DNA of 17,575 bases, taken from contig CALFIC010000091.1 in the NCBI GenBank assembly GCA_937876225.1, positions 1 through 17,575 on the forward strand, written 5' to 3'. The position numbers were made by a program, and so were the translations under genes. Source of the DNA: an uncultured Chloroflexota bacterium (lineage in GTDB: Bacteria; Chloroflexota; Chloroflexia; Chloroflexales; Roseiflexaceae). Under the pieces are notes generated by a model that made no database searches, was not told the DNA's origin, and worked only from the letters and a program-made list of their open reading frames with translations. Shown here piece after piece: positions 1-7,588 of the stretch. Every line of letters starts with the position of its first letter. The stretch's first letter is position 1.

Positions 1-843
1 ATGACGGCCATGAACGACCAGCAATCGGGGTTATTTGGCGCTATTGCGCTCTTGACTGGTGCCAAAAACACGCTCAAGGGGATAGGTTTTTTCGTAGGAG
101 GGCTGTTGTTTGTGGTCTTTGGGATGCGCATTGCCCTGGGTGGGCTGGCAGGAATTGTTGCTATCGGGCTGGGACTCACCCTCACCCTCACATCCACCAG
201 TGGCAGCGCCAAAGCCAAACAATTTGCCGGAATATTTGCGCATAGTGCCGCCGTCAATCGTTTGTCGGTGGCGCGCTTCTTTTTGTTTGGCGCCCGCGAC
301 ATCTGGCTAGCTATCGCCTTACCGTTGTTTATGGCCAGCGCACCTGGCTGGGGGTTTTGGCAATCAGGGGCCGTCATGGCGCTCTATACCATCGGTTACG
401 GCGTCGTGCAAGCCAGCACGCCACGCATCTTGGCTGGCCAACGCGCACCCGACGGGCGCCTCACCGCATTACTGGCGGGCGCACCACTGGCCGTGTGTCT
501 CGGTAGCGCCGGGTTGGCGCAGCAATTTGGCGCCAACGTGTGGGGAATTTTGGTGGCAGTGTGTCTGTTTAGCCTGTTGTTTGCGCTCAATTCAGCCGTG
601 CATTCTTACCTCATCGCCGCCTATGCTGCTCGTGATGCTATTAGTCTCAATATTGGCTTCTATTACAGTGCCAACTCACTAGGGCGCTTGGTGGGGACAT
701 TGTTGTCGGGGTGGTGCTATCTCCAATGGGGGATTGTCGGCAGTATGGCCGTGGCAGGACTGATGTTTATCCCCGCCGCCATCTGTGCCTGGCCATTACC
801 GGCACCCAGTGGACAAATAGCCGTCAGTGGCGGTGATGAATAA
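1..843 (+). CDS. arsJ: ArsJ-like organoarsenical efflux MFS transporter (C-terminal part, cut by window edge)
   Basis: This is the 3' portion of a major facilitator gene; 280 codons are visible and the reading frame is open at base 1. The protein is hydrophobic, with about seven to eight membrane spans. Segments such as TGAKNTLKGIGFFVGG (near residue 20), ARFFLFGARDIWLAIALP (near 90) and FALNSAVHSYLIAAY (near 195) match what I recall of ArsJ. ArsJ is the permease that exports 1-arseno-3-phosphoglycerate, made from arsenate by a dedicated glyceraldehyde-3-phosphate dehydrogenase. Family members are about 400 residues, so roughly 120-150 N-terminal residues should lie left of the window, and the ATG at base 1 is probably an internal methionine. 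A hairpin follows the stop directly. The family call comes from remembered motifs; the alternative is a generic MFS permease. Confidence 0.72.
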   Translation: MTAMNDQQSGLFGAIALLTGAKNTLKGIGFFVGGLLFVVFGMRIALGGLAGIVAIGLGLTLTLTSTSGSAKAKQFAGIFAHSAAVNRLSVARFFLFGARDIWLAIALPLFMASAPGWGFWQSGAVMALYTIGYGVVQASTPRILAGQRAPDGRLTALLAGAPLAVCLGSAGLAQQFGANVWGILVAVCLFSLLFALNSAVHSYLIAAYAARDAISLNIGFYYSANSLGRLVGTLLSGWCYLQWGIVGSMAVAGLMFIPAAICAWPLPAPSGQIAVSGGDE

Positions 844-845
844 AT

Positions 846-871
846 CCCCGTTTGGCATTGACCAAACGGGG
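846..871. terminator. Hairpin between convergent arsJ-like and MFS genes
   Basis: CCCCGTTTGG and CCAAACGGGG form a perfect 10-bp stem around a 6-base loop, starting two bases after the arsJ-like stop and ending 18 bases before the end of the opposing MFS gene. The - strand continues into a U-rich stretch (ATTTATTCA), while the + strand has no T-run. It probably stops - strand transcription best and may serve both directions. Confidence 0.7.
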
Positions 872-889
872 AGGTGTCACCGATATCAA

Positions 890-2149
890 TTAATCTAATT
901 GATCCGTATATGGCAAGTAGTAAATTAATAACCCCGACACGACATAGGACAGACTCGATACAATCAATACCAGATTAAACGATCCTTCGCCTTGCATATA
1001 GCCACTCAAAATAGACGCCCCCGCCCAACCGAGCGACCACGTCATGCTACTCATGCTGGTAGCAGTACCCCGTTGCCGGAGTGGAACCGTTTGCATCATC
1101 AACGCCGAAAAAAGCGGAAACGTCAACCCTACCAACATACGATTGATGTCGTATGCCACCGATACCACATAAAAATTCGTAATCAGCATGACAACCATCA
1201 ACGGCGCAGCCAATATCCGCGAAAACGCCGCTCCCCTGCGGACGCCCAAGCGTTGCGCCAATGGTCCGCCAATGATACTCCCCACCCCCATCGCAAACGA
1301 TCCTAGTGCAATACAAATCCCAACCACATTATCAGGTTCATTAAATTGCTGGCGAAAGTATAAATTTTGGAACGGTACAAACATCCCACCAGCAATTCCA
1401 AAAAACACTGACGGTGAGGCAAACAACAACAATCGCCCAAACGATACATTAGGCTTTTCTTGGATTTCCGTATTAGGATTTATTCCCTGATGTGACATGC
1501 CGTGTGCTGCACGTTTAATCCCAATCAACGGCAATACCGCCAATAATCCAAATATCACCGCCGCAAACAATGCGCTCCGATAAGCCCGTTCATCAGTGGC
1601 CGATACCCCCAACCACGGCGCCAACCACCCTGGCAGGCTTCCCCCCAACAAACTGCCAAAAAACCCTATCGCCGTCGATGCAGCAGCACTCACTCCAAAC
1701 ATCGACGCACGCTGATGCGGTTCAATAACCGTACTCAACAATGGCACTACCGCCGAATTAATCGTTAAATTTGCCGCTCCAATGAAAAAATAAATGATGC
1801 TCATCAATTGCAAGACAGTCAATGAGCCGATGGTCATCCCATGCGACAACAACAACGCGGCCCACCCCAACCCATATGACAAAATACCTATATACAGCAT
1901 ACGTTGTGCACTCACACGGTCAATTGACATGCCCACAGGGATGCCCAACAGCACCCCCGCAACTCTAAATATCGATTGGAATTCTCCCGCAATGGCGTTG
2001 TTATAACCTAAACTGTGTAAATAAAAATTAAACAGCATGTCCGAAATACTAAACGACAAGCCATACAACATCCCGTGTAACAAAATCCGATAGACTGCGG
2101 GGGAAGCTCCCGCAGTAAATGCCCGCCATTGGGAACGAATTGCAATCAC
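890..2149 (-). CDS. MFS transporter, paralogue 1 of the cluster
   Basis: A 419-residue major facilitator permease with about twelve hydrophobic segments, the usual MFS length. DMLFNFYLHSLGY (residues 37-49) is followed by GIPVGMSIDR (69-78), the loop 2-3 region that resembles MFS motif A. The GTG start is chosen because AGAGGTGG lies 4 bases upstream and the start aligns with that of the next paralogue (VIAIR). It is very close to the protein of the neighbouring gene at 2338-3612; both share MTWSLGWAGASILSGY near the C-terminus. The substrate cannot be read from sequence; drug or metabolite efflux is only a guess. It has its own candidate promoter in the 188-base gap upstream, and a hairpin follows its stop. 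Confidence 0.88.
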   Translation of the reverse strand: MIAIRSQWRAFTAGASPAVYRILLHGMLYGLSFSISDMLFNFYLHSLGYNNAIAGEFQSIFRVAGVLLGIPVGMSIDRVSAQRMLYIGILSYGLGWAALLLSHGMTIGSLTVLQLMSIIYFFIGAANLTINSAVVPLLSTVIEPHQRASMFGVSAAASTAIGFFGSLLGGSLPGWLAPWLGVSATDERAYRSALFAAVIFGLLAVLPLIGIKRAAHGMSHQGINPNTEIQEKPNVSFGRLLLFASPSVFFGIAGGMFVPFQNLYFRQQFNEPDNVVGICIALGSFAMGVGSIIGGPLAQRLGVRRGAAFSRILAAPLMVVMLITNFYVVSVAYDINRMLVGLTFPLFSALMMQTVPLRQRGTATSMSSMTWSLGWAGASILSGYMQGEGSFNLVLIVSSLSYVVSGLLIYYLPYTDQLD

Positions 2150-2153
2150 AAAG

Positions 2154-2161
2154 CCACCTCT
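2154..2161 (-). promoter_or_regulatory. Shine-Dalgarno site fixing a GTG start
   Basis: On the - strand AGAGGTGG sits 4 bases before the GTG that begins the MFS gene ending at 890. The same AGAGGTG element occurs before the GTG of the next paralogue, which supports GTG as the true start in both. Confidence 0.75.
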
Positions 2162-2175
2162 TTGTTGCTAAATCT

Positions 2176-2201
2176 CCACACCGATGTGTAGCGCTATTGT
2201 A
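2176..2201 (-). promoter_or_regulatory. Candidate promoter and operator of MFS paralogue 1
   Basis: On the - strand a TACAAT -10 (2196-2201) is followed by an interrupted inverted repeat (CACA-N4-TGTG, + strand 2177-2188) that would overlap the start of transcription. The same arrangement, nearly base for base, precedes paralogue 2 at 3641-3665. No convincing -35 box is seen. That the repeat binds a regulator is inference from its conservation and position. Confidence 0.5.
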
Positions 2202-2288
2202 CGCTCATTTATCCCACCCGTAGCCACAGTCTTCCCTTATTGCCCGTGCTCGTATCACACATGCACATCAGCCCGCCAAACGCCAAAT

Positions 2289-2318
2289 CCCCCCTTTTGG
2301 CAAATGCCAAAAAGGGGG
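2289..2318 (-). terminator. Hairpin after MFS paralogue 2
   Basis: A C-rich run plus TTTTGGC pairs with GCCAAAA plus GGGGG, with one bulged A and a tight AAAT loop. It lies about 20 bases past the stop of the MFS gene at 2338-3612 (- strand) and is followed on that strand by ATTTGGCG, a poor U-tract. It probably reduces read-through into paralogue 1. The rest of the gap 2150-2337 holds the promoter of paralogue 1. Confidence 0.5.
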
Positions 2319-2337
2319 AGCAACCTCAACCAATACG

Positions 2338-3612
2338 TTAGTCTGGTAATTTATCGGTATACGGCATAAATTGCACCAAGACCGCCGATATCACATAGCT
2401 CAACCCAGACACAATAATCACCGTATTGAACGAGCCACTTGCTTGGATATATCCACTCAAAATAGATGCCCCCGCCCAACCCAGTGACCACGTCATACTA
2501 CTCATGCTGGTCGCCGTCCCACGTTGTTTGAGTGGCACCGATTGCATCATCAAGGCCGAAAAAAGTGGAAACGTCAAGCCGACCAACATCCGATTCAGGT
2601 CATATGCCACCGACACCACATAAAAACTAGGAATCAACATCATAAACATCAGTGGGGCAGCCATAAAGCGCGACAACGAAGTCGCCCGCCGAATCCCCAA
2701 CCGTTTGGCCAACGACCCACCCAAAATACTGCCAATCCCCATTGCCAACGACCCAAACGCAATACTCAAGCCCACAATGCTATCACTTGCGCCAAACTGT
2801 TGCCGAAAGTATAGATTTTGAAATGGCACAAACATCCCGCCTGCAATCCCAAAAAAGATCGATGGCGTAGCAAACAGCAATAATTTATACAGCGGCACCC
2901 GTGCGCCATCAGGCACCACGACACTCGTAGCCGCCGCATCTTTCGACATACGGTGCTTGGCTTTTTGGATGCCAATCAATGGCACTACTGCCAGCAAACC
3001 AAAGCCACACACGCCAAACAGCGCCGTACGGTAGGCAGTTTCGGATGTGGCCGACACCCCCAACAACGAGGCAATAAACCCCGGCAACATCCCTGCCACG
3101 ATACTCCCCACAAAGCCCACCATTGTCGAGGCTGCCGCATTGACCCCAAACATCGAGGCTCGTTGCTGTGGCTCAATCACCGTACTCAACAACGGCACCA
3201 CTGCCGTATAGGTCGCCATATTGGCGGCGCCGATGACAAAGTACAGCACATTCATGAGTTGTAACGGCGAAACCACCCCCACTGGCGTCGTGATACTCAC
3301 CCCGTGCACCATCAACAACACACCCCAGCCAATGGCATAGGTCAGAATGCCAATGTAGAGCATGCGTTGGGCACTAATCCGATCAATAATCATCCCAATG
3401 GGGATACCCAACACCACTCCGGCCATCCGGAACGACGACTGTAATTGCCCCGAAACTAAATTATCATAGCCGAGGCTTTGTAAATAAAAATTAAACAACA
3501 TGTCGGCAATGCTAAATGACAATCCAAATAACATCCCGTGCAACAAAATCCGATAGACTGCCGGCGATGCCTCCGCAGTAAAAGTCCGCCATTGATTACG
3601 TATTGCAATCAC
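2338..3612 (-). CDS. MFS transporter, paralogue 2 of the cluster
   Basis: A 424-residue, twelve-span major facilitator protein, the closest relative of the gene at 890-2149. DMLFNFYLQSLGY and GIPIGMIIDR stand at the same positions, and the DNA of the two genes is also clearly alike, pointing to tandem duplication. An upstream ATG would add 12 residues, but the GTG at 3612 is preferred: AGAGGTG lies 6 bases upstream, and its first residues (VIAIRNQW) align with the start of paralogue 1. The upstream in-frame ATG has no comparable ribosome site. The 63-base gap to the MFS gene at 3676 contains its own candidate promoter. Substrate unknown. Confidence 0.88.
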   Translation of the reverse strand: MIAIRNQWRTFTAEASPAVYRILLHGMLFGLSFSIADMLFNFYLQSLGYDNLVSGQLQSSFRMAGVVLGIPIGMIIDRISAQRMLYIGILTYAIGWGVLLMVHGVSITTPVGVVSPLQLMNVLYFVIGAANMATYTAVVPLLSTVIEPQQRASMFGVNAAASTMVGFVGSIVAGMLPGFIASLLGVSATSETAYRTALFGVCGFGLLAVVPLIGIQKAKHRMSKDAAATSVVVPDGARVPLYKLLLFATPSIFFGIAGGMFVPFQNLYFRQQFGASDSIVGLSIAFGSLAMGIGSILGGSLAKRLGIRRATSLSRFMAAPLMFMMLIPSFYVVSVAYDLNRMLVGLTFPLFSALMMQSVPLKQRGTATSMSSMTWSLGWAGASILSGYIQASGSFNTVIIVSGLSYVISAVLVQFMPYTDKLPD

Positions 3613-3618
3613 GAAAAT

Positions 3619-3625
3619 CACCTCT
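3619..3625 (-). promoter_or_regulatory. Shine-Dalgarno site choosing the GTG start of paralogue 2
   Basis: AGAGGTG on the - strand, 6 bases before GTG at 3612, repeats the element in front of paralogue 1 and argues against the longer ATG start at 3648. Confidence 0.7.
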
Positions 3626-3640
3626 TTGTTCTTAATTCTG

Positions 3641-3665
3641 CACACCATTGTGTAGCACTATTGTA
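3641..3665 (-). promoter_or_regulatory. Candidate promoter and operator of MFS paralogue 2
   Basis: A TACAAT -10 on the - strand (3660-3665) is followed by a CACA-N4-TGTG inverted repeat (3641-3652). The block differs from that of paralogue 1 at only about three positions over 26 bases and continues, less conserved, up to the end of the MFS gene at 3676. This gene can therefore probably be expressed independently of paralogue 3. Confidence 0.5.
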
Positions 3666-3675
3666 CCCGCATTCA

Positions 3676-4899
3676 TCACACCGCAGGCGTCATCACGCCA
3701 TACCGTGGGAAGCGAATCACCCAATACAACACCCCTGTCACCACAAATCCCACTGCATACAGCAAAATCGGCCCTATAAATCCGCTCGCGACCTGCAACC
3801 GGCCACTCAGCATGGCCGCCAAGGCAAACCCGAGTGACCACATCATCATAGCCATGCTACTTGCAAATCCTCGTTGCACCGGCGCCACCGAGTCCATCAG
3901 CAAGACATCACCGAGTGGATAAACCATACTAATCACAAATGTCAACATCGCATACACAACCACAAACCAAAGTGCACTCGGCAACAAAATCCCCGTTACC
4001 AACGATGCACACACCAACGTCGTCGCCAAAATAGCCCGCCGCGTGCCCAAGCGAGCGATGATTACGCCACAAAACATGCCACCGAGCGCCGATGTCAAAC
4101 TAAACACCGCAATGGTTGCGCCAATTTGACTATCGGGTATGGCATATGTTTGGCGCAAAAATATATTAATAAACGGATGAAACATCCCCGCCGCAAACCC
4201 TAAGCTCAACCGCCCCATAACCCGCCAAATCATGGTGGCAAGCGGGACAGGCACCCCTTCACTATGCGTCGTGACTTCGGCATGGTTAGTGGTGGAACTC
4301 ATAATCCGGCGGTGCATTCCTAGCAACGACACCAACCCAATCCCCGTCAAGATAATTACCCCGTGTAACGCTACCCGATACGCTTCGGTGGACATCGCAT
4401 CAATACCCTTAAATTGGGCAATCATACCCGGTAGCATACCACCAATTAATGCCGTAAAGACGCCCGTGCCCATAAAAATCGAAAAATTTAATCCGAACAA
4501 AAATGGTCGTTGCTCGGGTGTGGTCACCCGAATTATCGACGGCAACACAGCGACACTTTGGGCCGTAAAAAAGACTCCCGAAAAAAAATAAATCCCGCGT
4601 AACAACGCGAGATCGGTCACATTCAATATCGCAAACCACACCGCAATGTTGATTACCGCAGCTACTTGCACCGTACGAATACCGCCAAAGCGATCCACCG
4701 CAATCCCCAAGGGAATCGCCAAGGCAAACCCCGCCAATCGCACAATACTCGCTAATTCTCCCGCAACACTATTGTCAAACCCTAAGCTTAACAGATAAAA
4801 ATTAAACAAAATATCTGGCAAACTCGACGCTAAACCAATGATAAAGGCAAATACCATCAACCGCCATACCAACGGGGAATACTGTGAAAATCGCGACAT
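3676..4899 (-). CDS. MFS transporter, divergent paralogue 3
   Basis: A 407-residue major facilitator protein with about twelve hydrophobic segments. It keeps the cluster signature (DILFNFYLLSLGFDNSVAGE near residue 30, then GIAVDRFGGIRT) and the MMWSLGFALAAMLSGR block near the C-terminus, but it is clearly more distant from the other three and lacks their longer N-terminal segment. The ATG at 4899 is followed at once by a short polar stretch and the first membrane span. The ribosome site is weak (CTAGG about 9 bases upstream). A palindrome and a possible -10 lie in the 142-base gap to the MFS gene at 5042. Substrate unknown. Confidence 0.86.
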   Translation of the reverse strand: MSRFSQYSPLVWRLMVFAFIIGLASSLPDILFNFYLLSLGFDNSVAGELASIVRLAGFALAIPLGIAVDRFGGIRTVQVAAVINIAVWFAILNVTDLALLRGIYFFSGVFFTAQSVAVLPSIIRVTTPEQRPFLFGLNFSIFMGTGVFTALIGGMLPGMIAQFKGIDAMSTEAYRVALHGVIILTGIGLVSLLGMHRRIMSSTTNHAEVTTHSEGVPVPLATMIWRVMGRLSLGFAAGMFHPFINIFLRQTYAIPDSQIGATIAVFSLTSALGGMFCGVIIARLGTRRAILATTLVCASLVTGILLPSALWFVVVYAMLTFVISMVYPLGDVLLMDSVAPVQRGFASSMAMMMWSLGFALAAMLSGRLQVASGFIGPILLYAVGFVVTGVLYWVIRFPRYGVMTPAV

Positions 4900-4941
4900 G
4901 CGTATGCCTAGTTCTTTCGGTTCAGCAAATAATCCTCATCT

Positions 4942-4947
4942 ATCATA
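4942..4947 (-). promoter_or_regulatory. Possible -10 of MFS paralogue 3
   Basis: TATGAT on the - strand, 42 bases before the ATG at 4899, matches the -10 consensus at five of six positions. No clear -35 is seen at 16-18 bases, so the call is weak. Confidence 0.3.
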
Positions 4948-4970
4948 GCCGATTTTGCAGTGTATGGCAG

Positions 4971-4989
4971 GGTAACCATAGTGGTTACC
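4971..4989. repeat. Perfect inverted repeat GGTAACCA-TAG-TGGTTACC
   Basis: Two 8-base arms separated by 3 bases lie between MFS paralogue 4 (ending at 5042) and paralogue 3 (starting at 4899). No U-tract follows on either strand, so it is a weak candidate for a simple terminator. Its position about 25 bases upstream of a possible -10 of paralogue 3 would suit an operator or activator site. Confidence 0.55.
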
Positions 4990-5041
4990 ACTACCACACA
5001 CCGATCCACAATCACTAGTAAGCCTTGGATTATCGCCTCGA

Positions 5042-6274
5042 TTAGTGGCCTTCATCCTTGAATGGAATCAAATAAAACATCCCGGCGTTCACCGCATAGG
5101 CCACCGCCGATGCAATAAATACCCAGTAAAAGCCATAATCACGTTGGATATACCCACTCAAATAAGCCGTTCCCGCCCAGCCTAACGACCACAGCATGCT
5201 ACTCAGACTCGTACTCGTGCCACGTTGCTTCACCGGTACCGATTGCATCACCAACGCGTCTGCCAGGGGGAACGTAATCCCCACCATGATGCGACTCAAA
5301 AAATAGGCCAAACAGGATACCCACAATGACGGGACCAACATCAACAAGAGTGTCGGTGCCGACAACAATCGCGACAATGCCGTGGCTCGTCGCAACCCAA
5401 AGCGTTTAGCCATAGCACCGCCAATGGTGCTCCCAAAGCCCATGGCAAACGCCGACAATGCCAAAATCATCCCCACAGTAGCATCATTCAGGTGGAATTG
5501 TTGGCGATAAAACAAGTTTTGGAAGGGCACGACTAACCCACCAGCCACCCCCAACAACAACGATTGCGAGGCAAATCCCATAATCCGCAAAAACGGAAGC
5601 GGGGTCTGATCCATCGTCGACACCGGCATGCGCCCATCGCTCTGTTGTTTGGCCACCGCTGCATGTACGCCCAGTAATGGCACAATCGCAATCAACCCAA
5701 TAATCGTCACACTAAACAACGCCACTCGGTACGCTAAGGAGTCAGTAGCACCGACACCGAGCAACGGCGCAACCAACCCGGGCAATGCGCCACCAAACAA
5801 CGACCCGATAAAACCAACCGCCACCGTCGCCCCTGCATTAATCCCAAACAACGTAGCCCGTTGCTTGGGTTCGATCACACTACTAAGCAACGGGACAATC
5901 GATGTATAGGTGGCGATATTTGCCGCTCCAATCAAAAAATAAACCGGCGCAATAATCCGAATATCAGTCCACGTCAACAATACCGCCCAGCCAATGGCAT
6001 AGGTAGTAATCCCAAAATAGAGTATTCTGAGCGCACCACGCCGGTCAATCAACATCCCCAAGGGTATACCAAACACAAACCCTGCTATTCTAAAGAGTGA
6101 ATTCATTTGGCCAGCAACTTCATTGCCGTAGCCAAGGCTATGTAAATAAAAATTAAACAACACATCCGACACACTCGCCGCCAAACCAAACAACAAACTA
6201 TGTGCCAGAATGCGCACTACCGCCGGTGATGACTCACGAAAAAACGTCGACACTCGGTTCATTGCAATCAACAT
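5042..6274 (-). CDS. MFS transporter, paralogue 4 of the cluster
   Basis: A major facilitator permease of about 410 residues with twelve hydrophobic segments. DVLFNFYLHSLGYGNEVAGQ and GIPLGMLIDRRGALRIL mark it as a member of the same subfamily as paralogues 1 and 2, and SMLWSLGWAGTAYLSGYIQ repeats their C-terminal block. Two starts are possible: ATG at 6274, only 3 bases after AGGGGG, or TTG at 6271, which has better spacing and aligns with the GTG starts of paralogues 1 and 2 (LIAMNR against VIAIR). A still longer reading from 6322 has no ribosome site and would overlap the promoter. It is transcribed away from the glycosyltransferase at 6427. Substrate unknown. Confidence 0.87.
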   Translation of the reverse strand: MLIAMNRVSTFFRESSPAVVRILAHSLLFGLAASVSDVLFNFYLHSLGYGNEVAGQMNSLFRIAGFVFGIPLGMLIDRRGALRILYFGITTYAIGWAVLLTWTDIRIIAPVYFLIGAANIATYTSIVPLLSSVIEPKQRATLFGINAGATVAVGFIGSLFGGALPGLVAPLLGVGATDSLAYRVALFSVTIIGLIAIVPLLGVHAAVAKQQSDGRMPVSTMDQTPLPFLRIMGFASQSLLLGVAGGLVVPFQNLFYRQQFHLNDATVGMILALSAFAMGFGSTIGGAMAKRFGLRRATALSRLLSAPTLLLMLVPSLWVSCLAYFLSRIMVGITFPLADALVMQSVPVKQRGTSTSLSSMLWSLGWAGTAYLSGYIQRDYGFYWVFIASAVAYAVNAGMFYLIPFKDEGH

Positions 6275-6275
6275 A

Positions 6276-6283
6276 CACCCCCT
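6276..6283 (-). promoter_or_regulatory. Shine-Dalgarno site of MFS paralogue 4
   Basis: AGGGGGTG on the - strand. Measured from AGGGGG, the spacing is 3 bases to ATG (6274) and 6 to TTG (6271). It rules out the 16-residue longer reading. Confidence 0.6.
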
Positions 6284-6302
6284 ATAAAAAACCATTTGCT
6301 CG

Positions 6303-6318
6303 CACATTGTACCATGTG
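6303..6318 (-). promoter_or_regulatory. Candidate promoter with inverted repeat, MFS paralogue 4
   Basis: On the - strand TGG-TACAAT (extended -10, TACAAT at 6306-6311) is embedded in an inverted repeat with arms CACAT and ATGTG (6303-6307, 6314-6318). The -10 sequence and the CACA/TGTG flavour recall the control blocks of paralogues 1 and 2, but here the repeat surrounds the -10 instead of following it. Confidence 0.45.
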
Positions 6319-6386
6319 GCACTTTTTTACGCCCTGTTCATCTGTTTATTACTCAACAATAGCACGCCATTGATTTCAACAAATTA

Positions 6387-6395
6387 TGGTATCCT
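6387..6395 (+). promoter_or_regulatory. Possible extended -10 of the glycosyltransferase gene
   Basis: TGG-TATCCT lies 31 bases before the ATG at 6427. The TGn extension resembles TGG-TATAAT at 13117-13125. No good -35 is visible. It would make the 6275-6426 gap a divergent control region. Confidence 0.35.
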
Positions 6396-6426
6396 ATTTA
6401 GCATCCGCCAATATAAACGAGTCTCC

Positions 6427-7536
6427 ATGCGTATTGCACTATTTACCGAAACCTTTCTGCCCAAAGTCGATGGCGTTGTCACCATCACCCTCCAAATGCT
6501 CCGCCATCTCCGTGCCCATGGCCACGAAGTCATCATTTTTGCACCACCACATGCCCCCAACGAAGCGCTCGGGTATAAAGTATTCCCCTCTTGGGGACCG
6601 CGGTTTCCGTTGTATCGTGAACTCTACTGCAACCTACCAACCCCTGCGGGTATCCGCGCAATTATCGATTTTCAACCCGAAATCATCCATGTCATGAACC
6701 CGACCTTCATCGGCACCGCAGGGGTCATGATGGCCAAAATCGGCAAAGTGCCATTAATTGCCTCCGTTCACATGGATATCCCCCATTATGTCACTCAGTA
6801 CGCCGGTGCCTGGGGATTACCCATCGCCTGGGCATTTTTTCGGCTATGGCACAACCGCGCCTTGCTCACCCTCGCACCTTCACGCCACGCCTTGGCCCAA
6901 ATCACCGCCGGCGGCATCAAACGTGGCCAACATTGGCGCCGTGGCATCGATCTCGAGCGCTTCCGCACCAAGCCCCGCAACCACGCCATGCGCGAACGCC
7001 TCAGCAACGGTCATCCCGATGAACTCATCGCGTTGTATGTAGGACGTTTATCCCGTGAAAAAAGCATCGATACCCTCATCCCGCTCACCCAAATGCCCGG
7101 CGTACGCCTCGCATTAGTTGGCGGTGGTCCTGAATCAGCCATTGCCCATGCCCAATTTGCACACACCAACGCTCACTTTACCGGCGTCCTGCAAGGTGAA
7201 GAGTTGATAGATGCCTACAACGCCGCCGATATTTTTGTGTTCCCTTCCCAAAGCGAAACCTTCGGTCTCGCCCCTGTCGAAGCGATGGCCTGTGGATTAC
7301 CCGTGGTGGCCCCTTTCGTGGGGGGGCTCCAAGAAACCCTACGCCATGGCGAAAACAGTCTCGTCTACGATCCCAACCAACCAAACGCACTCAGTGATGC
7401 CGTGACACTTCTACGAGACAATCCTGAATTGCGCCAGACCATCGCCCAGCAAGCCATTACCTATGCAGCACAACAGAGTTGGCAAGCCTCAATGGATCAA
7501 CTCATTGCCATCTATGCCCAGCATGTGCGGGTATAG
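6427..7536 (+). CDS. GT-B glycosyltransferase, family 4 type
   Basis: A 369-residue retaining glycosyltransferase that moves a sugar from a nucleotide donor to a lipid or glycan acceptor at the cytoplasmic membrane face. The N-terminal Rossmann half begins MRIALFTETFLPKVDGV, typical of the GT4 subgroup that includes GDP-mannose-dependent mannosyltransferases and SQD2-like sulfolipid synthases. WRRGIDLERF (170-179) marks the hinge, GRLSREK (206-212) the donor-binding start of the second half, and E277-x7-E285 in SETFGLAPVEAMACG the family's EX7E motif. The ATG at 6427 is chosen because the fold begins there; the longer frame upstream overlaps the divergent MFS gene. The ribosome site is poor. 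The specific donor and acceptor cannot be decided. The SDR gene follows 52 bases downstream. Confidence 0.88.
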   Translation: MRIALFTETFLPKVDGVVTITLQMLRHLRAHGHEVIIFAPPHAPNEALGYKVFPSWGPRFPLYRELYCNLPTPAGIRAIIDFQPEIIHVMNPTFIGTAGVMMAKIGKVPLIASVHMDIPHYVTQYAGAWGLPIAWAFFRLWHNRALLTLAPSRHALAQITAGGIKRGQHWRRGIDLERFRTKPRNHAMRERLSNGHPDELIALYVGRLSREKSIDTLIPLTQMPGVRLALVGGGPESAIAHAQFAHTNAHFTGVLQGEELIDAYNAADIFVFPSQSETFGLAPVEAMACGLPVVAPFVGGLQETLRHGENSLVYDPNQPNALSDAVTLLRDNPELRQTIAQQAITYAAQQSWQASMDQLIAIYAQHVRV

Positions 7537-7588
7537 AATTGGTCTACAATAAAGCCAATAATTACCATTTCAGCCGAAAAGAGCCTGC

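Noticed and set aside
890..3612. Mobile element or integron as source of the repeated MFS genes
   Set aside because: No transposase, terminal inverted repeats, target duplications or attachment sites are seen; tandem duplication is sufficient.
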